Source of the DNA: Triatoma infestans
Lineage: Eukaryota > Arthropoda > Insecta > Hemiptera > Reduviidae
Reading direction: 5' to 3'
Length of the DNA stretch: 64,000 nt
Assembly: GCA_011037195.1 (NCBI GenBank)
Contig: JAAEAF010003335.1
Coordinates: 1-64,000, forward strand
Of the stretch, positions 13,404 through 24,159 are shown in pieces. The position numbers and the translations under genes are program-made. Within the stretch, counting starts at the first letter, position 1. Each line of letters begins with the position of its first letter. The notes beneath the pieces are model-generated. The model was not told the DNA's origin and made no database searches. It saw nothing but the letters and a program-made list of their open reading frames with translations.

Positions 13404-14494
13404 TGACAATAGGAAGCCCCCCTAGGCTGACATAAATGCAAGCAGGAACAACAAGTCGGGTCTAGATTAGAAATCAAATCCCAGTTTACATAAGATTTGA
13501 TAGGTCACAATGAGATTTTTTTTTATGATAGTCTGCTGTATATTGTAGTCATCATCCGGTTCCGGATGTTCGCTCATCTCTGATATCTTGATAAACAGTA
13601 TGATATTACAGAACCTCAAGCCCAAAATTAATTTATAATCAGTTCTCGCTGGGTATGAACTGATTTTGCTAGATACAAGTTTATGAAGACATTCTGAACA
13701 AAAAACTACATCCGAAACTGGTTGATGACCATAAATGAAACAGACTATCATGAAAAAATATTTTAAATATTTAACATATTTTATAAAATTTTTAATATAT
13801 ATTTCTTTTAAAATATTTAATATTTTCCACCACTTCGAACCAAATCATCATGGCATTTTGATAACAACATTCAAGGAAAAGGACTCTTGGATCGTTAAAC
13901 CGATCCGCCCAATCTTGTGTAGGAGTTCTGATAAACGAACACTACAAAATTACTAACTCTTCTTAAAATTTGTTTTATTTCAAAAATCAATTAATACCAT
14001 AAGGTATATAGAAAACAATATACTTCATTGATAATTACTTTTTTTAACAAGTGAAAACTTGAAAAATAAGCATCCACCCAAACAACGACACATGATTAAA
14101 ATCACATTTAAATTGTAATTATGTTGCATTCGGTCCCCACACTTGAAAACTAATCTGATATTGCAGTCTATCGTAAGGTAGTAAATATATCGGTAAAGAT
14201 AGAACTCTTCAAAATATATGTAACTGTTTTTTGCTGTCTGATAAAGTTAATCATCAGGTAACATTACTGAGTAGAGGAATTTATAAATTTGAATAACTAC
14301 TTAAATTTTAATGTTATCCAGCACTGCGGACCCAATCGCACATTCATAAGTATTTTTTATTTGTTTCTCATTAATTAAAATATACTTACAATTTCCTAGG
14401 TAACAGCGAAGTAGTGTTTGTAGTTACGGATGCCCAAGGATTTACACCTGTGCCAGTTTCCATAGTCGAATCACCACAAACACCTGGTCAATGA
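13158..14494 (+). CDS. In-frame C-terminal extension after TGA (candidate readthrough)
   Basis: After TGA at 13155-13157 the same frame continues for 27 sense codons (13158-13238, Ser/Thr/Pro-rich) to a GT donor at 13240. It resumes after an AG acceptor in the matching phase at 14400-14494, giving 30 more codons ending in TGA. The second part (VVFVVTDAQGFTPVPVSIV) is compositionally protein-like. The total extension is 58 residues. The stop context is TGA followed by C, the leaky context known from insect readthrough genes. Alternatives are a nonsense allele or sequencing error at a single base in a longer ordinary protein, or a chance ORF. No splice site that would skip only the TGA is evident. 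Confidence 0.6.
13311..13403. repeat. (ATT)31 microsatellite
   Basis: An uninterrupted ATT trinucleotide array of about 93 bp. It lies in the intron that separates the first stop of the zinc-finger gene from the extension exon. Confidence 0.95.
13500..13600 (-). mobile_element. Degenerate Penelope-like terminal repeat fragment
   Basis: On the minus strand the segment keeps a decayed version of the motif chain seen in the better copies near 44600-44900 and 46500: a hammerhead-like core, ACCGG, GATGAC and the ATAGTCTGC/TAGCCTGC stretch. It lies inside the intron before the extension exon of the zinc-finger gene. Confidence 0.4.
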
Positions 14495-15339
14495 AGCAGA
14501 GTTGGGGTTTTATTTATGTAGTTTATAAATGTAACGAAACTGCTTAATTATATGAATCTCCTTTTATTTTAGAATATATATATTTTTTTAAGTAGTAAAA
14601 AAAAAAGGGGGGGTTCACAAGGGAATAAATCGAGTATTATATAAAGAAAAAGAGTAAAGCTGATATTTTTTACCGATTGTCTTTTGTTTTTTAAAAATTG
14701 TGATTAATTATGGCTACATCTACTCATCCATTAGGCCTTGTTTTTTAAATTCTAAAAATTATTTGTCAGAGTGAGGGAAAGTGCTTTTTTTATCAAAATA
14801 GATACAGCTGGCAAAGAACGAGAGAGTGAAAAAACATTTTATTCACATGTTGAATAGTTAGTTAATATATAAACCGTTTTAATTGAAATTTGTCATGATA
14901 ACAAAATATTAATAGTTTTTAATTTCCAATTTATTCTACAATACTGAAATATTTTAGGACATAATGAAATAAAATATAAATAATTTATTTCCTAGCAGCT
15001 TTTTTAAATTAAGGTTATTTGTATTCATATTTGTTTATTAAGTTCTTTTATGTATTAAAAATACATTTTTAATTACAAACAAAAAGTCCTACCTTACGGC
15101 TAAGCTTAGATTTCAACAAATACTGCTACAATACCTTGCCCCCTTTATACCTAGTATTATTATTAGCCCCTTTACTGTACACAGTATTTTATTCGCTTTG
15201 AGAAGGAATGAAACCCTCTACCAACCTGGCTCCATATAGTTCTTATCCAAAAAAAATCCAGGCTATCTAGAACAAAACTTCAGACCCAGCCCTTATCCTA
15301 AGCAGAACGAACGTGGAAGTGATCTTAAGGCGAGACAGT
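14495..15339 (+). other. Probable 3' UTR of zinc-finger gene and intergenic DNA
   Basis: Very AT-rich. Several AATAAA-type signals occur (for example near 14622 and 14966) and could serve as poly(A) sites. No further coding sequence is seen. Confidence 0.4.
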
Positions 15340-15960
15340 CTAGCTCTTCAAAGAAATCCAGTTTCGATCAAAGGTCTTGAAACCTAATCTCCTCACAATC
15401 CAAGCAATTTCACTTAAGATGGATGGGTTTTTCTTCTTTTGTCTCACAAATTCTACAAAAGGAGTTTTGGCATGAGCCCCAATTTTTTGGCGAGAACAGT
15501 GTCCAACTAGGGCACCCGACATCAGATGCCTGAGGATGGCATGGCAGTATCTAATACCATCAGCCATGTCGGACTCCAATCTTAGACTACCGACAAAACA
15601 CATCCATTAGGATGATTGCTATGACGCTTGAAAGCTTGAGGATATGCCCAAGATAAGCCAGTGCAGATTCTAGACCAATGAGGGGAAAAGAGACTCCTAA
15701 TATACAACCTATCAACCTCTTCATTCCACAAGATTCCCAATACTCTGACTTTCTGAGCAGATGCAAACATCTTTTAAATTAATGTTGCGTATCTGCTTAT
15801 CCGAAATACAACAAAGAATAGCAAAAAACCTCAGCTCGAACACTGAATACCCAGCCCCAGAATACGATCTTTCTGGAACCATCCGTGTAACACATGAGGT
15901 AATAATTAGGCAACCCAATGTTAACCTTGAAGGCAACCTCACATGCAAGAATGACCAAAA
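15340..15960 (-). pseudogene. LINE relic: RNase H and C-terminal region (R1/I type)
   Basis: Minus-strand translation in several frames gives a TDGS catalytic motif, an ICSESQ-like segment, GILWNEEVDRL (the usual GIxGNExAD block) and a C-terminal domain (ALVGHCSRQKIGAHAKTPF). This order is typical of the RNase H-bearing R1/I group of non-LTR retrotransposons. Frameshifts break the reading frame. The reverse transcriptase part is not recognised. Confidence 0.6.
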
Positions 15961-15989
15961 ACAAAAGTCTTTAAAGTATTGTCAATAAG

Positions 15990-18970
15990 GAAACCTGTGT
16001 ACTTCTTAAAGTATGTAGACTTCTTAAAATATTCTGCAATGATTACCAGAACTATGTAATTGCTCTCTTTGTCAATTCCAACCATATAACAGTTTACATT
16101 GCCTCTTTTTCACCTCCACAAAAGAGTGAAGTAATATCCCCGCAACACTCCGCCACTCTAGTCTGGCGTTGCTTAAGCAGCAATCTAATGGATCTTATCT
16201 GAATGCACCGCCACTAATCACAGCCGCTTAGTGTAATCTAAGTTTAATAACCGTGAAACAGATCCAACACATCATCTTGGGGAGGTGATTCCTCTCCCTA
16301 ATTTTTATTTAAGATTCTATACAACATTGCCAAAAGGAAATAACTGCTTAATATGTTCTGATTGCTGTGCGGGTATGCTTTGATCCTTTGCTTTTGGTTA
16401 GGACAAGATTAAGGATAATTAGTGTGAAGTGTAATTTAGTAATATGAGAGTAAACCCTACCGCTACGTTGACTCTCTTGTGATTAAAAGCACAACTTCTC
16501 TCACTTCTTTTAGTTTGGTAAGGATTTGTAATGCCTGTTTAGCAGCGGATTTTTATCAGCTGTGTATTTTTGAAGAGAGAAAGAAATTTTGACCGCCATT
16601 TTGGTGTGAAGATTTCAAGGGTAGTTTGTACTTTTTCTTAAGAAAAATATAATTTTTAAATACAGAACTTTCACAATTTTTCTGGGTTTATATTTAATAA
16701 ATATTTTTTATTTCCTCAATTTGCATTAGAGAAACCTCCTTGTTAGGTGATTAAAATCTCTGCTAAAATTTTTAATTTATAATGCTTAAATTAATGAGGG
16801 AATAGTTAGTAAACAGTCATCAGAGATTCTTCTTTTAGTGATAGCCTACTTCATTTTTTGGCTTTCGTCCATCATCATCAGGATTTCTTAATAAACATTG
16901 TGATATGTGTTAGCACAATGCAAAGTCAAGAACACTCTTATTTTTTGTGTGTCTGAATTATTTGTGTGACTGAATATGTGGATTTTATAACAGACGTTTT
17001 TGTTAAAGCGCATTGCTTTTCTCTTTCTTATTCCTAGTAATTGGAAGTATTGCGCGATCGTTCATATATTGTAATTTGAGTTTTAACTGGAAATACATGT
17101 TCTGAGGTCCCTTAAAACGAAAATTGTGTAGTAGAGATTAGTCTGTGCATATTTGTAGTGTATCGCCAGAAGAACGATCTGTCATGATAGTTTTTGGTAA
17201 AAACCTGTTACCCGGAAGCGCCACTTTACTAAATTTGTTCAATTTTTCGCAATTTTGTTGAAACCAATAATATCCTTTGAACTACATTCATATAGGCTAT
17301 TATATTTATTAAACACATTTTCCGGTATAATTAATGATTAAGGGAAGGGGTTCTGAGGGAGTTTGCCAAGTTAAGGTTTCTTCCAAAGTGTCATTATAGC
17401 ACAGTGTACGGTTCATCGAACCTATATAATTTTAAGAAAATTAAATGCGTTGCTAAAAGCACAAATTAGAAGCAAATCTCATTGTCATTGACATCTCATG
17501 TCAAAAGTCATTGACTTTTCTTTATATATGATATATGAATCACAGTGTTTATGAATGCAGTTCTGATAATGTGTGAATAATAAAGGCTATCATGGAAAAG
17601 AAATCCCTTTGGCAGAACCTACTAGTACCGTCTTCTTAGGTGTTCAAAGTTGGGCATTCTTTAATTAACTTCCCCCCCATGAAATATTCAGAACTTATAA
17701 TATTACACTTATCCATATACATTATAAAAACTAAAATAAGAGCGCAAAATTCTAAATTATGGGCATTCCCTCAACGACTTGGAACATCCAGAGAAGACGC
17801 CCCTGGAATCTACCCTATTCATTGTAGACGAAGAATTTTTCTTCGTTCTTCGAACTGTGAAAATAGAATCAGAATTAATAGTAATAAATCACTGTTATGA
17901 AGTTAAAATAAAATATAATAAAATTTTGGGATGTATATAAAATTATTTGAAATTAGTCGATAAAAGAAATTAGATGAATGGCAAAATAATTCTATTCTTT
18001 TTTAAAAAAAAGTATGAAATATTTTTTAAATGATGTTACAAAATTAATGACTTTTGGCATTAAAAGCGTTAATATTGATATTATTAATGTTAATCGAAGT
18101 AGGATAAAATGATATTTTTAAGATTTCATTTGAATCATTGATTTTTTGATATAAAATTTGTTTTCTTTTATTGTTATTACATACGTATATATGTATTTTT
18201 TACCATTTTGTTGAAAATATGGAGTACTTAAAGGTTATCGTAATATTCCATTTTATCACTATGCTGTCATTCCGAAGAGTTCATTGATTAGAAATTCTTT
18301 ATTTTTATAAAACATTTAATTGACTTCTTTAATCATCCAAAAAGTTAGTGAAAAACACAAATCTAAGATGCGAGCACTTTAGTGAGAAAGCTAACGTCAA
18401 ACTTCTCTCGGAATACTAAAAAATCAATTTTCTCAAGAAATGTTTCAAGCAAATGACGTATATACCACGTTAATTATATCGAGTTTAAAGAAAATGGTTG
18501 GATCGATTTTTGAGAAAATCCCAAAATAAGAGAAGAGAAAAATCAAACAAAAGCGGTAAATTGGAACTTTTGATTAGTTGATTTTAATCAATATCTTCAT
18601 GCCAAATAACCTTACAAGCGGCGAACATGTTGAAAACTTTCATTTTTTTTTTGTGATTGGTTTCATAAGTAATGCCTGCCTAATTCATACAAACACATAT
18701 GCCAATTAGAAATCTAGTACAAATATTCCTGAAAAAGACTTACGTTTCACCCATATTGCAATGAGCTTTTTCACGGTCGTGTCCGCCGCCTTGAGTGATA
18801 ATGATGGTTACTCTAACTGGTGATCATTGACGCGATTTTAACACCGAAACTTAAGTGTTATTCATGGGAATGTCCGCAAAAGCAGTTTTTTGTTTGTTTT
18901 TGTTTAAGGGACGTAATGCATTGCGACCTTGTTAAGAATTATGTTATCAGCATTGGATTGGCAGGATAAA
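15990..18970. other. Gene-free AT-rich interval
   Basis: No supported gene. At about 16838-16895 there is a short decayed match to the Penelope-like repeat family (TAGCCTACTTC, then a TTTCG...CATCATCAGGAT stretch). The rest is diverged repetitive DNA without a recognised family. Confidence 0.4.
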
Positions 18971-18978
18971 GACATGAT

Positions 18979-19420
18979 CTAATGCAAACCTTGCAGGTCT
19001 TTTTCTCTAAGAAATTGCAGAATTAGGGAGGCCTCTAGGAAAAATATCTTCTCTTCCAAACCTGAGTATGTACAGACTTCGTCATAGTCCGCCAGGAGAT
19101 GTATTCGAATCTCTTCTATATCACCATAGAATCTGCAGGAGCTATAGATTTCTAGGTCCAGCTTCTTTAGCTCTCTTGTGTCTACAATAACCGCTTGAGG
19201 AATACTCTCTTGCAGTCTATTTTTGCTGCCCAGAAGAATCGTAGGGTGCATTACTCCTGAAAGGATTGACCAGAACAATGCTCTATTTTGGAGATAGTAT
19301 TAGCTTATCCCACAAAAGGGTTCCAGCTTCCATGACAGGGATTGCTGCACTCCTTATCAGACGTTGGCCGCCTCATTACCCTCAAAGCCACCGGGCGCCC
19401 GTATGTCCACTTAGCTTAAA
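18979..19420 (-). pseudogene. LINE relic: C-terminal fragment (R1/I-like)
   Basis: The minus-strand ORF includes HLLADYDEVCT and LILQFLREKDLQG, which resemble the cysteine/histidine-type C-terminal block of R1/I non-LTR elements. The region upstream is too decayed to assign. It is probably an old fragment, related to but distinct from the 15340-15960 relic. Confidence 0.4.
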
Positions 19421-20804
19421 TATTGAGTTGCGCCTGTCTTCAAGGATTCTACTACGAAATTCCACTATTATTGCGAAAACTCATCTACATAACGTAAATT
19501 TTTCATGTAAAATGAAGGCCACGTATTTGACCAATTAACAGCATTTTCTGTACAATGTGATTTCATTAAACCAAAAAGTGAAATGAAAAAGTAAGAATGA
19601 GAGTATGTAAAACGCGTATTTCTTATAATTTCTCGACACTAAATTAACCGATTTACCGAAAACAAAAAAGATGATTGTTTAGGGTCTCTTTATTATTTCT
19701 GAATAAATGCGAAATTAATGTAATCTGTGTATAAGAGAGAAAGCACCAACCTTTGAATAGTTATTTTTCTTTAGAGATTTCTTCATTGTGATAATGGGAA
19801 TCTTGAATCCACCATTCAGTGGCCACGAAAAATTAATACTCAAAGTCAGAATTATCTAGAAATTTGGCTAGTTTCACTCGAAATGTAAAATAAAATGTGA
19901 TAACATGGTAAACCGGTAGAATAACCTTACCCATAAGTAACATTGTTTACATTTGTATATTAATGCGGCCATGTAATATCGTTTTTACTTTTTTTAAATC
20001 ATATTATTTCAAATTTTGTGATGTATGTAAAAAATCTAATTTAGGCATTTTGGCAATCGTTGTGTTAGAATTTCTTTCAATGTTTTATTTTTAGTGTATT
20101 TTTTATTAAAATTGTCTTAAAGACAGTGTCAGAAACAGGTAGTATTATGACGAAAATTATGGTACATTGTTCCAGTAAAAAAAACATATTTTACACCTCA
20201 ATTTTTAGAGAAATGAAAAAAATAATGAACACTAGTTTATTTTTGTAATTATTTCCCACCAGAATAAAAAGATAAATGAATCCTTGTAAATATGAACATA
20301 AGTATATTAAGATTTGAGAGAAAAAAACAAAACAAAAATATGTATACATACAAATATAAAAAGAATTAATGTATATAATATATTGACTGAAAATATTTTA
20401 TAAGTCTTAGTTTTTAAAAAAATATCCATTGGATTTTTAATTACAAATCTGATATGCTTATTATTTTTAAAATTTCGGTTATTATTGATTTATCCCTAAT
20501 TAATTACTGTCCATTTCTTTTCATTAAAAATTTATATTATTTTGGATTATGTTTTAATATTTTACTACAATATAATGTTCTTGTAATAAATAAGGTATTT
20601 ATTTTAATATATTTATATATTATTATTATAATTACGGCCTATCTGAGTAAACAGGGAAATCTATGTACAGAGAATCGCCTATGTTATAGTTGTCAAATAT
20701 GTAGAGGAAGTGGCAATATAGCTAATCAACAAATTCAACAATAGCTTAATTTACTACAACCTAAAAGACATTCTTTGGCTTCTTTAGATGACATTTTTTG
20801 TAAG

Positions 20805-21150
20805 TAGAAGTAGTCGTCTTTAAAATGTGTAATGTATGAAAGTGATTTTTTTTTCTTTGTGGGTACGCTAAAGCCAAGCAATTGTACAGATTTAACTGTC
20901 TCAGCAGGTCCTATTAGGTGCTGGATAATTCTAGGAAATATCAATTAGTTACGAGTTAAGGTACTCGCAGAGACGTCAACATTGCTGAATGAGTTGCTAG
21001 TCCATTTCTCCTTTCCATTCTTAATGTATATATACACATTGAGGCTTTATTGGAGGTTAATCCGGAGTAGTTCCATTTTTCTTAAATTCCCCAGAGTAGT
21101 TGATCAAAATCGGACATTTTTATCAATTTTATTGGAATAGAGTGGTGGTT
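20805..21150 (+). repeat. Dispersed repeat, copy 1 of 2
   Basis: Matches 60880-61150 in order: 'agaagtagtc.t', 'aaaatgtgtaat', 'gtgggtacgct.aagcca', 'aattgtaca', 'actc.cagagacg', 'tcaatttt.attggaatagagt'. The copies are clearly diverged and neither has a convincing reading frame. Confidence 0.6.
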
Positions 21151-21946
21151 TGTAAGAATGAATGTGAAAGAATCTTTATATCTGAATTATGGGATCACTT
21201 AAGTCTATCGATCCTCGTATGAAACCTTCCCATTTTCAACTTGTTTTCCTGTCTAATCGGCTTCGGAAGTTCTTACATTGTCAAAAAAAACACTTGAAAA
21301 ATGGATAACTGTCACCATTTAGAGCAAAAGTCAGCATTATGCGGTATAGACTGGGAAAGCCTCAGGGATGCCACGATCCTTGATAAGCTTTAGCCCTACA
21401 ATATAAATCTCAGTTTAAAATGTACCCAAGCTTGGTTGGAAATTCAATCATTAAAAACATTTAGATTTTCAGGTTAAGACCGGTCAATGGTTTGTTGTAA
21501 ACCGGTACATTTCGCTCTTTGGTGATAAGTTTCTTCAGTGAGTGTCTATTTGAATGCCAAAACATACTGGCAAAAAACAGGGTGGGTAGAGCAAGCAGAA
21601 GAGGGAATGGGTCTACTTCATTGGAACAGTTTAGTGAACATTTTTCGTTTCTCAGATCGGCTGTAAATCATAAACACAACATAGATACTGACACAAAACA
21701 AAGCAGAAAGATCCGTTTTTGTATTCCCTACATACTCATAAATGTCAAATAAAAAGAACTTATTTATTTAAACATTATGATTACGTATCTTATTTGTAAT
21801 CTACAAATGAATTAATTTTCAAACATATAATTTTTAATTATGTAAGAGTTATTCTGAATTACTACATATGTACCTAATTTATTTTGTATTGTCAAATAAA
21901 ATTAGTCTTGTATAATTGTTTTTTTTTTATCACACCAATTGTGTTA

Positions 21947-21984
21947 TTTTAACATTGAAAATGTTTTCATTTTCAATGTTAAAA
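21947..21984. repeat. Perfect 17-bp inverted repeat (hairpin)
   Basis: Arms TTTTAACATTGAAAATG and its exact complement are separated by TTTT. It lies in an otherwise gene-free stretch (19540-22426). It could be a fold-back remnant or a chance AT-rich palindrome. Confidence 0.85.
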
Positions 21985-22426
21985 GCGAGGGTGATTTGAT
22001 AAAAAGTGTCACGTCCGTCACAAGGTTTGGTGGGGGTAGATAGGAGTGGGGTGAACGTATATTGGCAAAATTATAGAGTGGGGTGAATGGAACATTTCAA
22101 TCTCGAATGAGTTCGACAATTTCGAGTTCGAAGATTTCTTTTAGTTCCCTGACAGCACGATATAGGAAGGAGCTACACTTGGCATGTATGAGTACGACAC
22201 ACCCAAGTAAGTTGCATGCATCAACTTCCTTTGTAGGAATTATCAGGGTAATTACTGGCCCGGTAGCCAGATTTAGATAGGATAAAGTGTGGCTAGTCCA
22301 ATCTACGAGGCTTTGGACATTTAAACAAGGTAATGTAACAGATTATTCAAGAGTTTGTGAAGTTTAGTGCGAGAGAGAACTTCCGGGCATGCGATCGATC
22401 CCATGATATCGTCGGCTGGTGTCATT

Positions 22427-22611
22427 AGTTATAGTATTTGAAAACACAAATCACTTTTTAAAAAATTAATTTTATTTAAAATCACAGACACACAGCATGG
22501 CAGCTCAGAAAGTAGTAAAAAGACAACAATAATGAAAGTTGGGAGTATTTATGCAATTATTATGTTGTGTCAGCAATGTATCAAATGCTCGTGGGAACTG
22601 CTGTCGTAACT
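22427..22611 (-). repeat. gypsy-2 3' LTR
   Basis: 185-bp LTR matching 27895-28079 with about five substitutions and no indels. The purine-rich tract lies immediately beside it at 22612-22623. Confidence 0.9.
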
Positions 22612-22623
22612 CCTCCCTCCTTT
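22612..22623 (-). other. gypsy-2 polypurine tract
   Basis: On the minus strand AAAGGAGGGAGG abuts the 3' LTR, as expected for plus-strand DNA priming. Confidence 0.75.
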
Positions 22624-23084
22624 AGTTAAGGGCTGTCCTCATTCGCTTAGATAGGTAGTCTGGGGGAAGGCTGTGGTCTTCCAGCGGGGGTAGACTCCTG
22701 GGCTGGTTCTGTTTCCGGTGAATCCAGGTTCCTGCGTCTTTTTAATTGGCAGTATTTACTGTGGCATATTAAATACACAGAGAAAATTATAGAAATTAGT
22801 ATTATTATAAAATATATCAAATTATGTTCATTCAGGCGGGAGTTCCTCTATTTCTTCTAAGGGTTTGATATTCATGTTGGCCTCGTGTATTTGCTGAAAT
22901 GTGAAATTTGTATGGCATTTATGTTTAGGTATTTCTGATGGAATTAAAATATTACTCTCCCAGTCAACATTGGTTGAGTAAAATTGAATAACTTTTCTGA
23001 GCTGTTAAGTGATAGTAAAGTAGTAAGTTTCGGATATAGAATAATTTTCTTATTGACAATTATAATAATGTTTTTGGTGTTCGT

Positions 23085-23230
23085 TACGACCGCTGTATTC
23101 AATGTTTTAAATTGGATTTTGAGGATCGGTCATACAAAAGAACTTTTTTTTAAATTTCTACCGACGTTTCGGCAAATTTATTGCCTTCTACAGGGTCTGT
23201 ACAAAGGTTTAAATACAAATCATTAAAAAA
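23085..23230 (-). mobile_element. Short Penelope-like/fold-back fragment inside gypsy-2
   Basis: On the minus strand: CTGTAGAAGGCAAT...TTTGCCGAAACGTCGG. This is the same stem-plus-GAAACGTCG design as the 36741-37172 fold-back. It lies in the non-coding part of gypsy-2 between integrase and the 3' LTR. Confidence 0.4.
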
Positions 23231-23261
23231 TAGAAACGACACAAACTATTAACTTAAACTT

Positions 23262-24133
23262 TTATGGGTTTTTTGATATACCGAAAGTTATCTCCATGGG
23301 GGTTAATTTCAAATCAGAATTTAAGCTGTTATTGAAAGCTATTATAGCTAGCTTCATATTGTCTTCAGGGTTGTTGTTTTTCTTTTCTATTTGGATGGCG
23401 TGTAGTAATTCAATTAGAGTAGAGTGTGCTCTCTCTAATAAACCTTGCGAGTCAGGATGACCGGGGGTAATGTAATATGGTTCGACTTCGTATAGTTTTA
23501 GGAAGTTTCTTAAACCTTCATTGTCGAATTCTCGTCCGTTGTCCATTTGTATTATTTTTGGGGTAGGGAATAGGGAGAAGTAGTCATTGAGGCAAATTTG
23601 TATTTCCGATTGGTTAAGACTTGTAAGTGGGTAGGCCATAAGTTTTTTCGAAAAACAGTCTATTATTGTCAGGAATTTGCGTTTGTCATATTGGAAAGTA
23701 TCGCGCTGTTGTTTTTCAAAAGGTTTCTCGAGAGTCGGTGTAAGATTGTAATCAGTTCGAACAGGTCTCCTGTCATATTTTACCTTTAAGCAAGTCGGGC
23801 ATTGTTTATGTAATCTGTTATGTCCCTTAGCATTGAGGGCCAATAATATCTTTTACGAATATGGTTATAACTTTCATTAATACCGCGATGAAAAGTTTTG
23901 CTCACATGGTAGTTAGATGTTATTTCTTTCTGTTCTTCAGGATTAGTAATATCTAGGTTCAGCTTTTTGTACCGTTTAAGTTTTATTGTATCGAAATTAT
24001 TAATAATTACATTTTTAAAATTGTTAAAGATGGATTCGTATTCATCTTTTAAATGGCCTTCTTTTGAACAGAGGACTCCATAAGTGGTTCTTGGTTTTAG
24101 GTATTTAGTACAAAGGGTTTGCATGTGCCCCAC
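23262..24133 (-). pseudogene. gypsy-2 integrase
   Basis: The H2C2 zinc-binding region (HRGINESYNHIRKRYYWP) lies in one ORF (24133-23786) and the catalytic core in the next (23843-23262): TIIDCFSKKLMAY, IIQMDNGREFDN, HPDSQGLLERAHSTL, representing the D,D,E triad. A frame break near 23800 separates the two parts, and a further segment at the C-terminus is missing. Confidence 0.8.
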
Positions 24134-24159
24134 GTCTGATGCGTTTTGGAAATAGAATG

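Noticed and set aside
13280..13477. Minus-strand ORF with a poly-Ile run
   Set aside because: Translation of the (ATT)n microsatellite; no other support.
18979..19278. Host protein-coding gene
   Set aside because: The sequence fits a LINE C-terminal remnant better and has no splice or start support.
22640..23260. Envelope-like gene in gypsy-2
   Set aside because: The interval between integrase and the 3' LTR is short and has no signal peptide, membrane anchor or long ORF on the element strand.
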